From JARRQJ01 sp037381915 (lineage in GTDB: Bacteria; Pseudomonadota; Gammaproteobacteria; DRLM01): a stretch of DNA of 64,000 nucleotides. The stretch is taken from the NCBI GenBank assembly GCA_037381915.1, contig JARRQJ010000022.1, forward strand, positions 11,174 to 75,173, written 5' to 3'. Under the pieces are notes generated by a model that was not told the DNA's origin, did no database searches, and saw only the letters and a list, made by a program, of their open reading frames with translations. Within the stretch, counting starts at the first letter, position 1; every line of letters starts with the position of its first letter. Positions 16,175 to 24,086 of this stretch are shown here, piece after piece. The position numbers and the translations under genes were made by a program.

Positions 16175-18058
16175 TCAGCGCACCGCGGAGACACTCGTAT
16201 CGCGCAGCAGACCGATTATGTCGTCGATCTGACCTTTCATCGCCTCATCCAATGCAGTCTCTCCGTTGCGGTTGCGTATCGACGTATCGGCACCGGCGTC
16301 CAGCAGCACGCTGACCACATCACGATGCCCGCCGACCACCGCCATCATCAAGGGCGTCATGCCCGTCCCCGCGGACACGTCCACGGTACCCGGCAAACCC
16401 TCGTCACCTTCCCGCGCATCCAGGTCGGCGTGGTGGGCCACCAGGGCACGCACGATTTGCACGTTGCCCGCCTTGGCCGCCTCCATGAGCGGACTCTCCC
16501 CGGCCGTGCTCCTGATATTTGGATCGGCGTGGTGATCCAGCAACAGATTCACCACATCCGCATAGCCCCGCTCTACGGCCGAGAACAAGGCGGTCTTCCC
16601 GGCAAAACCGCGGACATCGGGGTCGGCCCCTTTCTCCAGCAGCACCTTGACCGTTTTTTCATAGCCCCCCTGCGCGGCCTTGCACAGCGGAGGATTGCGC
16701 TCCTGCGGCAGGATGCCGATGGTCGCATCCGCGGTATAGGCGGGAACGCTGCGCTGTCCCTCGTTCGGATCGATTCCCGTGGCCAGCAGCATGGCAACGA
16801 TTTTGTCATGGCCCTGCTCCGCCGCGACGGACAAGGGCGTATCGTCGTGGGGATTGGCCAACTTCGGATCGGCGCCGTGATCGAGCAGGTAGGCCACCAC
16901 GGCTTCGTGCCCCATCTGCGCCGCCAAAATCAACGCGGTGTCACCCAGGGAGGCCGCTCGGGCGAGCGCCTGCTCACTCAACGGGATCTTCGCCCCGGTC
17001 CAGGTCCAGGCACGGAAACCGACGGTCACCCGATTGACATTCGCGCCGCGGCTCATTATCGCCTTCACCGCATCCACGCTGCCGCCATAGGCCGCCGCCA
17101 ACAGGGGTGTGACCCCGGCACGGTTCTTGGCCTCCGGATCGGCACCGGCCACCAGGGATTCCACCACTTCCTTGGCATCACCATGGCTGGCGGCCATGAT
17201 CAGGGACTCATTCAGGCTTAACCCCTTATAACTCAACGCCTCCTTAGCACCGCCCTTCATCAACAAGTTGGCAATATCCTGATTTCCGTACTCCTGGGCC
17301 ACAGACAGGGCGGTCGCCCCCTGGCTGCTGCGGGCATCGGGCTTGGCCCCTTTGGCCAGCAGCATCTTGATGATCGTCAGCCAATTCTCCACCGAGGTGG
17401 TACTGGGGACCAGACCGCGCTTGGCGGCATACATCAATGGCGTATAACCGCTTTCCGGCGATTTCGCCGGGAGGGTATTGTTGATATTGGGATCGGCCCC
17501 GGCATCCAGCAGCAGGGTCACCACACCCAGATGCCCGTAGCGCACCGCATTAAATAGAGCAGTCTCCCCATCCTGATCTTTGGCGTCCACCTTCGCCCCG
17601 GCATCCAGCAGCATTTTGACGAGCTTGGTGTCATCGTGCAGCGCCGCCGCCATCAGGGCCGTGCTGTGCTCATGGTTCTCCGCATTGACCGCCGCGCCCG
17701 CCGCGAGCAGTTCCTTGACGATATCCGCGTGTCCGCCGCCCGCGGCGGTGATCAGGGCGGTGTTGCCCAAGTAATCCCTCACCGTCAACGGCAGATGGTG
17801 ATCCAAATACGATTTGACCACGTCCTGCTGTCCGAACCGGGCCGCCTTGATGAAGTTGGCCGCCGTTTCGGGGTCCACCGTCGGCGGCGGCGCGGGCTTG
17901 GCCGGGGCCGCCTTGCCCGCGGCGGCGGCCTGGGGCGGAGCCGCTGGGGCGGCCGATTTGGCCGCTTCCTCCGCTCCTGCCCCTGCGGGCAATAGCATGC
18001 TCAAGATCATCAATAGCCCCCACCCCGCACGGGTGCACTTTTTGGTAGCAATCGACAT
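16175..18058 (-). CDS. Exported ankyrin-repeat protein
   Basis: This 627-residue protein has a clear signal peptide (GWGLLMILSMLLPAGAGA, cut before EEAAK). An Ala/Pro-rich linker spans about residues 30 to 60. About a dozen ankyrin repeats then run almost to the C-terminus, recognised by recurring GxTALxxAAxxGHxDxVxxLLxxGADP patterns. A few repeats carry insertions (around residues 200 and 365 to 400). Such proteins act through protein binding; a periplasmic location is inferred from the signal peptide. It is followed by the TerB-domain gene and preceded, with a gap of 130 bases, by dnaQ. No partner can be named. Confidence 0.85.
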   Translation of the reverse strand: MSIATKKCTRAGWGLLMILSMLLPAGAGAEEAAKSAAPAAPPQAAAAGKAAPAKPAPPPTVDPETAANFIKAARFGQQDVVKSYLDHHLPLTVRDYLGNTALITAAGGGHADIVKELLAAGAAVNAENHEHSTALMAAALHDDTKLVKMLLDAGAKVDAKDQDGETALFNAVRYGHLGVVTLLLDAGADPNINNTLPAKSPESGYTPLMYAAKRGLVPSTTSVENWLTIIKMLLAKGAKPDARSSQGATALSVAQEYGNQDIANLLMKGGAKEALSYKGLSLNESLIMAASHGDAKEVVESLVAGADPEAKNRAGVTPLLAAAYGGSVDAVKAIMSRGANVNRVTVGFRAWTWTGAKIPLSEQALARAASLGDTALILAAQMGHEAVVAYLLDHGADPKLANPHDDTPLSVAAEQGHDKIVAMLLATGIDPNEGQRSVPAYTADATIGILPQERNPPLCKAAQGGYEKTVKVLLEKGADPDVRGFAGKTALFSAVERGYADVVNLLLDHHADPNIRSTAGESPLMEAAKAGNVQIVRALVAHHADLDAREGDEGLPGTVDVSAGTGMTPLMMAVVGGHRDVVSVLLDAGADTSIRNRNGETALDEAMKGQIDDIIGLLRDTSVSAVR

Positions 18059-18187
18059 GGCGGTTTCCCCCTCTGGGACTCAACTTTCTTCAATTAGTTC
18101 TTTTTGTTACATCCTGGACCATTCTGCCATGCGGTTAAGCACAGCGAAGCGCTCTACTATACCATTCTCCCCGGCCTCTTCACCGTC

Positions 18188-18922
18188 TCAATGCGCCCCG
18201 CCGTCTCCCTCGGTTTCATAGCGCTGCCAGACACAGGCCCCCCCGTTATTTTCCGCCATGGCCCGGAGATAGCGCTGATGGGCGTCCAATTCCCGGCTGC
18301 TGGCCCGGATCACGGGCAGGGGTCGACGATCGGCGCGCACCCGGCTCGTCACCGCCGCCTCGGCCACCTCCGCCTCTCGCTGCCCCTCCAGAGACAGGCT
18401 GACTTGGCCGCCGGTCATGGCCAGATAGACATCCGCCAGGATCTCCGCGTCCAGCAGGGCGCCGTGCAGTTCACGCTGCGAATTGTCTATCCCGTAGCGC
18501 TTGCATAAGGCATCCAGGTTGTTGCGCTGGCCGGGGTGCAGCTGGCGAGCCTGGGTCAGGGTGTCCAAGACGCTGCAATAGTCCGTCACTTGAGCGAATT
18601 CCGCCCCCAGCGATGCCAGTTCGTGGTTGAGAAAACCCACGTCGAAGGGCGCATTATGAATGATCAGTTCAGATCCCCGAATAAAGTCGAGAAAGTCATC
18701 TGCGATTTCCGCAAACCGCGGCTTATCCATGAGGAAATCATTGGTGATGCCGTGAATTTCCACCGCCGCCTCGTCGATGTCACGATCCGGCTGCAAATAT
18801 TGGTGATAGCGATTGCCGGTGAGGCGACGGTTGATCATCTCGACGCAGCCGATCTCGATGATGCGATGTCCCTGGGAGGGCTCAAGCCCCGTAGTTTCGG
18901 TATCGAGCACGACTTGCCGCAC
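18188..18922 (-). CDS. dnaQ: DNA polymerase III epsilon subunit (3'-5' proofreading exonuclease)
   Basis: This 244-residue subunit provides proofreading for the replicative polymerase. All exonuclease motifs are visible: Exo I VVLDTETTGLEP near the N-terminus, Exo II ELIIHNAPFDVGFLNHEL, and Exo III ELHGALLDAEILADVYLAM with the DEDDh histidine. The C-terminal tail carries the region that usually contacts the alpha subunit. GTG at 18922, giving VRQVVLDTETTG, is preferred over the upstream ATG at 18988 because family members begin right before the first motif and AGAGG lies upstream. It sits next to rnhA, as in E. coli, but here both genes run in the same direction. Confidence 0.93.
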   Translation of the reverse strand: MRQVVLDTETTGLEPSQGHRIIEIGCVEMINRRLTGNRYHQYLQPDRDIDEAAVEIHGITNDFLMDKPRFAEIADDFLDFIRGSELIIHNAPFDVGFLNHELASLGAEFAQVTDYCSVLDTLTQARQLHPGQRNNLDALCKRYGIDNSQRELHGALLDAEILADVYLAMTGGQVSLSLEGQREAEVAEAAVTSRVRADRRPLPVIRASSRELDAHQRYLRAMAENNGGACVWQRYETEGDGGAH

Positions 18923-19063
18923 GGTGTAATTCCTCTCGTATAGCGCCTCTCGCCGCGAGGACGAGAGCGCGCGAAATCCCGATATCAATGCCTCGCAACC
19001 GTCGCCGGGAGAATTGCTTCGAACCCGACTATTCCGCTGCGCTTTTTCGAGCCTGCGTTATGC

Positions 19064-19510
19064 TCAGGCCTTTTGTTGTAACTCATCTATGGCGCGATTG
19101 GCCAGGGCGTCGGCACGCTCATTATCCGCGTGGCCGGTATGGCCCCGCACCCAGTGCCACGTCACCCGATGCCTCCCCACCAATTCGTCCAGGCGCTGCC
19201 AGAGATCCATGTTTTTCACCGGCTTGCGCTCGGCGGTTTTCCAGCCACGCCGCTTCCAATCGGCCATCCATTCCGTGATGCCGCGTTTCACGTATTGGGA
19301 ATCGGTGGTCAAGGCCACCTGACTGTGGCGCGTGAGCGCCCCCAGTCCGGCGATGGCAGCCATCAATTCCATGCGGTTATTGGTCGTGTGCGGTTCGCCG
19401 CCGTAGAGGGTCTTTTCCCGTCCCTTATATCGCAGGATTACTCCCCAGCCGCCGGGGCCGGGATTGCCGCGGCAGGCCCCGTCCGTGTAGATTTCCACCA
19501 CTTCAGCCAC
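19064..19510 (-). CDS. rnhA: Ribonuclease HI
   Basis: RNase HI degrades the RNA strand of RNA-DNA hybrids. The active-site residues are visible: VEIYTDGACRGNPGPGGWG (first Asp), NRMELMAAIAGL (Glu), LTTDSQYV (second Asp) and GHADNERADALANRA (last Asp). The GTG at 19510 gives 148 residues, close to the usual length. It overlaps the end of the methyltransferase gene by eight bases, which suggests coupling. In-frame starts up to 19543 exist but would lengthen the overlap. Gene order with gloB, the yafS-like gene and dnaQ is the classic one for this group. Confidence 0.93.
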   Translation of the reverse strand: MAEVVEIYTDGACRGNPGPGGWGVILRYKGREKTLYGGEPHTTNNRMELMAAIAGLGALTRHSQVALTTDSQYVKRGITEWMADWKRRGWKTAERKPVKNMDLWQRLDELVGRHRVTWHWVRGHTGHADNERADALANRAIDELQQKA

Positions 19511-20282
19511 GACCGACACTGCCCCTGGTCGGTTTTGCCACATCCACGACCAAGCGCCGCTGCGGGCGCCAGCGACGCAGCTTGATCGGCGTCAGTGTCG
19601 CCATGCGCTTTTGCGCGACGATGATGTTGACCCCGGCCAGAATCGGCCACCCACGCATCCCGACCTTATCCAGAAAACGCAGGCGACGCATGACCCCCTG
19701 TCGGCCGATCGGTGGACGAAAAAACAGCGGCACTACCTGCACCATGTCGAAACCCAACAGCCCCATCCAGTCTTTCATGCGCGTAACGCTGAGAAAACGC
19801 CCGCTCCAGGGAAACTTCCTGCTGCGGCGCCGCAGCAGGCGCCACACTCCCCACAGGCTCCATGGATTAAAGGCGACAATGACCACATGTCCTTCAGGAA
19901 TCAGTATACGGTCGACTTCTCGCAACACTTCATGCGGCTCTCTGGCGAATTCCAAGGTATGCTGCAATACCACCACGTCGAGGCTGTCTGCCTGCACCGG
20001 TACCATCTCGGGCATCGCCACAACATAGGGATACGCCACACCCCGGGGAGGGTCCACATCCATAATCATGCGCATGCGGATGCGGCTCTCGGCAAGAATG
20101 TCCCGCGGCGCCACCCATCCCAGTTGCAGCAGGTAATAACCGAACAAATTTTGCAGAACCTTATCCAATGCGGTTTGTTCTTGATCCAGCAACGCCGTGC
20201 CAAGCACGTCGGCGAACCAGGCCCGCAACTGGTACCGCCGACCGTACAATTCCGTTATATCGTTGCCCATACCCATGTTCAT
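19503..20282 (-). CDS. SAM-dependent methyltransferase-like protein (YafS-like)
   Basis: This 259-residue protein lies where yafS lies in E. coli, between gloB and rnhA. It shows the family pattern DSLDVVVLQHTLEFAREPHEV, VDRILIPEGHVVIVAFNPWSLWG and a later LGFDMVQVVPLFFRPP, typical of a class I methyltransferase fold. The usual glycine-rich SAM loop is poorly conserved at the N-terminus, so activity is uncertain. The basic C-terminal tail (KLRRWRPQRR) is distinctive. ATG 20282 is chosen with GGGAA upstream, but 20276 is also possible. It is divergent from gloB with a gap of about 90 bases, which must hold both promoters. Confidence 0.75.
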   Translation of the reverse strand: MNMGMGNDITELYGRRYQLRAWFADVLGTALLDQEQTALDKVLQNLFGYYLLQLGWVAPRDILAESRIRMRMIMDVDPPRGVAYPYVVAMPEMVPVQADSLDVVVLQHTLEFAREPHEVLREVDRILIPEGHVVIVAFNPWSLWGVWRLLRRRSRKFPWSGRFLSVTRMKDWMGLLGFDMVQVVPLFFRPPIGRQGVMRRLRFLDKVGMRGWPILAGVNIIVAQKRMATLTPIKLRRWRPQRRLVVDVAKPTRGSVGRG

Positions 20283-20374
20283 ACGTTCCCGGCCAGATGT
20301 AACAGAATACCCGCCTAATCTTGCCGAGACCACCCGTGGTTGACCTCACTGCGAACCGCTGTCAGCATTGATCC

Positions 20375-21160
20375 ATGGACAAGGTGCATGCCGTCCCGGC
20401 ATACAGGGACAATTACATCTGGTTGCTGGACGGGGCTCACGGTGCTGGCGGAGAGCGCCCGGTGGCTATCGTCGATCCGGGCGACGCCTCTCCGGTCCTG
20501 CAGGCGGTGGGCGCGCTGGGCCTCACGCCCGTCGCGATGCTCATCACCCATCACCATAACGACCATATCGGCGGCATCCGGGAAATACACGCCCGCTATC
20601 CCGTACCTGTGTATGGTCCCGCCCAGGAGAGCATTCCCCATATCTCGCATCCATTGCGCGAGGGAGATCGGGTTGAGCTGCCCGGTTTGCCGACCCTCGA
20701 GGTGCTCGACGTCCCGGGACACACCGCCGGTCACATCGCCTATATCGGGGAGCGGTTCCTGTTCTGCGGAGACACGCTATTCGCGGGTGGATGCGGACGC
20801 CTGTTTGAAGGCACAGCGCCCCAGTTGTATTCGTCTTTGCAAAAACTCACGTCACTGCCAGACGACACTTGGATTTATTGCGCGCATGAGTATACTCTCA
20901 ACAACCTCAACTTCGCCTTGGCGGTGGAACCGGATAATCCCATGTTGCAGGACCGCATCGAACGAACTCGAAAAATGCGACGGGAGTTACAGGCAACCGT
21001 TCCTTCCCAGTTGGGGATGGAAAAGCACACCAATCCCTTTTTGCGTTGTCGCATCCCCGCGGTTGTGGACGCGGCGGGGCGCCATGCCGGTCGGCCCGTG
21101 CCTCCCGGACTGGAAACATTTGCCGCGCTGCGCCAGTGGAAGGATGTCTGGCAAGGCTAA
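20375..21160 (+). CDS. gloB: Hydroxyacylglutathione hydrolase (glyoxalase II)
   Basis: The enzyme hydrolyses S-lactoylglutathione to D-lactate and glutathione in methylglyoxal detoxification. The metallo-beta-lactamase metal site is complete: THHHNDHIGG, VPGHTAGHIAY, FCGDTLFAGGCGRLFEG and YCAHEYTLNNLNFAL. The C-terminal HAGH domain carries the glutathione-contacting MEKHTNPFLRC. The length of 261 residues is typical. No clear ribosome-binding site precedes the ATG, but the N-terminus MDKVHAVPAYRDNYIW aligns with the family. An E. coli-like neighbourhood supports the call. Confidence 0.94.
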   Translation: MDKVHAVPAYRDNYIWLLDGAHGAGGERPVAIVDPGDASPVLQAVGALGLTPVAMLITHHHNDHIGGIREIHARYPVPVYGPAQESIPHISHPLREGDRVELPGLPTLEVLDVPGHTAGHIAYIGERFLFCGDTLFAGGCGRLFEGTAPQLYSSLQKLTSLPDDTWIYCAHEYTLNNLNFALAVEPDNPMLQDRIERTRKMRRELQATVPSQLGMEKHTNPFLRCRIPAVVDAAGRHAGRPVPPGLETFAALRQWKDVWQG

Positions 21161-21333
21161 ACGATTTTAGGGTTGCGCCGATGATTATGGGTGTCGACAA
21201 AAAGAGGTCCCCACGACGGTAAGTTGCGCATTTAATGCTTTACCGCTGGCGGTTATGTCATATACCGTCCCCAGCATGTCAAGCGCCGCCGCTGATTAAT
21301 CTGTGCGGCATTTCCGTGTTTGCGCCGCCGGAT

Positions 21334-21362
21334 TTGATATTTTTGGCACAGGACACGATATA
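21334..21362 (+). promoter_or_regulatory. Candidate promoter for the MltD-like gene
   Basis: TTGATA (21334-21339) is followed after 17 bases by GATATA (21357-21362), about 40 bases upstream of the ATG at 21401. The -10 element is a weak match, so this is a tentative call. Confidence 0.35.
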
Positions 21363-21400
21363 TGTAGTGTCCAGTTAGCCATTATGGCAAGATAAGTATT

Positions 21401-23176
21401 ATGGAATATACGAACAAAAAGAAACTCCTGCTCCTCCCCCTGCTGGTGACGGGAATCATGCTCGGCGGTTGTGCGTTGCATGCCCAGCGTCAGACGGCGG
21501 TACGGTCCAGCCCCGTCGCGACAGACGCCAAGGGTCCGCTGCAAGATCAGAATCCGATGGCCTTTACGAGCGAAGACGCCCCCGTCCTGGATGATTCCGA
21601 CACCCTGCTGAATCCGCCGTTTCCCAAACTGTCGGATAAAACCTGGCTGCAGGATCTTGCCGCTTCCGAGACGGCTTCATCCTCCGCGGAAGATGACACG
21701 TCACAGGCCGACGATGACGCCGACGCATCGACGGACGACGCGAGCGATGACGATACCAACGGCGAAGATTCCAATCTGTGGGAGCGGATCCGCCAGGGTT
21801 TCTCCCTCCCTGAGCAGAACAACGGCCGCATTGCCAGAGAGACCCGCTGGTTCAGCCATCACCAGCAGTACCTGGATCGCGTCGCGGAACGGGCGCAGCC
21901 CTATCTTCACTATATCGTCACCCAGGTGGAACAGCGGGGCATGCCCAGCGAGCTGGCGCTGTTACCCGTGGTGGAGAGCGCCTTCCAGCCGTATGCCTAT
22001 TCCTCCGGCCGCGCCGCCGGTATCTGGCAATTCGTTCCCGCTACGGGAAGACGCTTCGGCTTGAAGCTGAACTGGTGGTACGACGGCCGGCGCGATATCG
22101 TAGCCTCCACCCGAGCGGCGCTGGACTATCTGCAGTATCTGCACAATACCTTCGACGGGGATTGGCTGTTGGCCCTGGCCGCCTACAATTCCGGGGAAGG
22201 CACCGTGCTGAAGGCGATGCGTCACAACCGGCGCCGTCACCGGCCCACCGATTTCTGGTCCCTGCACCTGCCTCGTGAGACCGAACAATACGTGCCCCGC
22301 CTGCTGGCCGTGCGCAATATCGTGGCCGCCCCGGAAAAGGTCGGAATCACCCTCAAACCCATCGCCGACGAACCTTATCTGACCAGAGTAAAGATCGACT
22401 CGCAATTGGACCTCGCCACGGCGGCCAAGCTGGCCGACATGAATGTGGAGGAACTGCGTCAGCTCAACCCCGGCTTCAACCGCTGGGCCACCGCGCCTAA
22501 CGGGCCGCATCGCCTGCTGCTGCCCTTGGACAAGGCGGCGATCTTTGCCACGCAGGTGGCGGAATTGTCTCCGAAGGACCGGGTACATTGGGTGCGTCAC
22601 CGCGTGCGCCGGGGCGAAACCCTGGGCGGAATCGCCCATCATTACCGGACCACCATAAGGGTGCTGCGCCAGCTGAATAAGATCAGGGGCCATTTGATCC
22701 GGGCGGGACACTATCTGGTGATCCCCATCGAGGACCATTCCCGGAACGGCGGGATGGCTAACCTCACGAAGGTTTCCCGCCATCACCATAAAGCCGTTCA
22801 TACCGTGGCATCGGGGGACAACTTGTGGACGTTGGCCCGCCGCTACGGTGTGACGGTGAAACAACTTTGTTACTGGAATCATTTATCCCGGCACACCCTC
22901 CTGCGCCCGGGGCAGCGGATTGTCGTAAAATTAGGCGCCGGAGGGATAACCCCTACAGTCTTCCACATGTTGACCGCCCCCGCGGAAGTGGCCAAACCCC
23001 GCAAGATCACTTATCGGGTCCGCCGGGGCGATTCCTTATCGCGCATCTCGCATCGCTTCAAGGTCACGATCCGGCAATTGCGCAGATGGAACGGGATCAA
23101 GGTCCATGAATATCTGCAGCCCGGTCAAAAACTGACATTGTATGTGGCGCTGACGGCCGATTCGGAACGGGGCTAG
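21401..23176 (+). CDS. mltD: Membrane-bound lytic murein transglycosylase D, LysM-containing lipoprotein
   Basis: This 591-residue lipoprotein has a lipobox (IMLGGC, Cys24). A strongly acidic linker (Asp/Ser-rich, about residues 85 to 125) follows. The SLT domain has its catalytic Glu in LALLPVVESAFQPYA, then GIWQFVPATGRRFGL and LALAAYNSGEG. Three LysM peptidoglycan-binding repeats then come at about 400 to 445, 465 to 510 and 540 to 585 (each with VxxGxxLxxIAxRY-like patterns). It cleaves glycan strands at the outer membrane. The neighbour gloB and the wider synteny match E. coli mltD. The acidic linker is longer than in the E. coli protein. Confidence 0.92.
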   Translation: MEYTNKKKLLLLPLLVTGIMLGGCALHAQRQTAVRSSPVATDAKGPLQDQNPMAFTSEDAPVLDDSDTLLNPPFPKLSDKTWLQDLAASETASSSAEDDTSQADDDADASTDDASDDDTNGEDSNLWERIRQGFSLPEQNNGRIARETRWFSHHQQYLDRVAERAQPYLHYIVTQVEQRGMPSELALLPVVESAFQPYAYSSGRAAGIWQFVPATGRRFGLKLNWWYDGRRDIVASTRAALDYLQYLHNTFDGDWLLALAAYNSGEGTVLKAMRHNRRRHRPTDFWSLHLPRETEQYVPRLLAVRNIVAAPEKVGITLKPIADEPYLTRVKIDSQLDLATAAKLADMNVEELRQLNPGFNRWATAPNGPHRLLLPLDKAAIFATQVAELSPKDRVHWVRHRVRRGETLGGIAHHYRTTIRVLRQLNKIRGHLIRAGHYLVIPIEDHSRNGGMANLTKVSRHHHKAVHTVASGDNLWTLARRYGVTVKQLCYWNHLSRHTLLRPGQRIVVKLGAGGITPTVFHMLTAPAEVAKPRKITYRVRRGDSLSRISHRFKVTIRQLRRWNGIKVHEYLQPGQKLTLYVALTADSERG

Positions 23177-23661
23177 CTGGCGGGCCTGGGTACGTATGCC
23201 GGCGCGCGGCAGGGCGGGAATCGGCCGCACTCCCAGCGCCAAAACGCTGTGTATCTTGTATAGTCGACGCAGACCATCAAGCGATGGGCGAGTGGCCGCA
23301 AAGGATTAGATCACCCCGGCTTGCACATAAGGAAAAACTCACACAAGCCCTCGTAAGAATCGGCCGGCAGGGGTCTTTTCACTTGAGTTAGCGGCGATTC
23401 TCCGTTAAATTATATTGACATTTTAGCCGGAAGTCCGCCCTTACATAACTAATTAGACGCTTTTTCAGGCACATGCACATTGAAAAATCGCGAAGTTATG
23501 GCCCCTAACCCGCTGAATACAGCACCTGGTGTCTCGTACTGTTTCGCTATTGATTTGGTCCGGCCGGAGCGGCGTCGTGGGGCTACGTAACTTATTGATC
23601 TTAAGGTAGCGCCGGGGAACTTCGGCTGATATTTAACTGCAATGATTATATGGAGGTTGAG
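23177..23661. other. Intergenic region before the FKBP-N gene
   Basis: About 485 bases lie between the MltD-like stop and the FKBP-N start. A TTGACA hexamer is present at about 23414, but no -10 element sits at standard spacing. A long minus-strand open frame here is a shadow of the small gene. No RNA gene was recognised. Confidence 0.3.
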
Positions 23662-23952
23662 ATGAAAGCGATGGTGTATGCCGCTGGTTTGATGGCCGCT
23701 GTTATCGCAGCGCCGTCTTCCGCCACGGAACTTAAGACGTTCGACCAGCAAATCAGCTATTCTGTCGGTTACAAAGTCGGCAAGAGCCTCAAGGCCGGCC
23801 AAGGTGATCTGAAGTTGAATTTGGATGTCGTGAAGCAGGCCATCACCGACGTGATGACGGGGGCCCCGCTGAAAATGACGGAGGACGAGATGAAGGCGGC
23901 GTTCATGAAACTCCAGAAGGAGCGTCAGGCTAAGGCTCAGGCGGGCAAATAA
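23662..23952 (+). CDS. Stand-alone FKBP-type isomerase N-terminal domain protein (no catalytic domain)
   Basis: This 96-residue protein has a signal peptide (VYAAGLMAAVIAAPSSA). The rest matches only the N-terminal dimerisation domain of Mip/FkpA-type FKBP proteins: QQISYSVGYKVGKSLKA, then LNLDVVKQAITDVMTG, then TEDEMKAAFMKLQKER. In full-length relatives a long helix and a catalytic FKBP domain follow; here the gene ends after the first part of that helix, with a hairpin and then a strong terminator close behind, so there is no room for the missing domain. GGAGG five bases before ATG 23662 decides the start. It may work as a dimeric periplasmic chaperone module, but this is inference. Confidence 0.75.
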   Translation: MKAMVYAAGLMAAVIAAPSSATELKTFDQQISYSVGYKVGKSLKAGQGDLKLNLDVVKQAITDVMTGAPLKMTEDEMKAAFMKLQKERQAKAQAGK

Positions 23953-23969
23953 CACACTCTCTTCCGACT

Positions 23970-23990
23970 GCGAAGTGCGACGCACTTCGC
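23970..23990. repeat. Perfect hairpin after the FKBP-N gene
   Basis: GCGAAGTGC and GCACTTCGC are perfect inverted copies around a three-base loop, 18 bases after the FKBP-N stop. It lacks a T-tract and precedes the stronger terminator at 24013. It could protect the mRNA 3' end or assist termination. Confidence 0.5.
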
Positions 23991-24012
23991 CAGGCGGCAA
24001 TCGACAATAAAG

Positions 24013-24044
24013 AATGGGTCAACCGCGGGTTGACCCATTTTTTT
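24013..24044 (+). terminator. Rho-independent terminator of the FKBP-N gene
   Basis: AATGGGTCAACC and GGTTGACCCATT form a perfect 12-bp stem around GCG, directly followed by a run of seven Ts that begins in the last stem pairs. This is a strong intrinsic terminator for the upstream plus-strand gene. Its complementary strand also faces the end of the convergent ABC operon (24087). Confidence 0.88.
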
Positions 24045-24086
24045 CCCACCTAAAGCCGGCAACCCTCGCTACGATACCGGACGATA

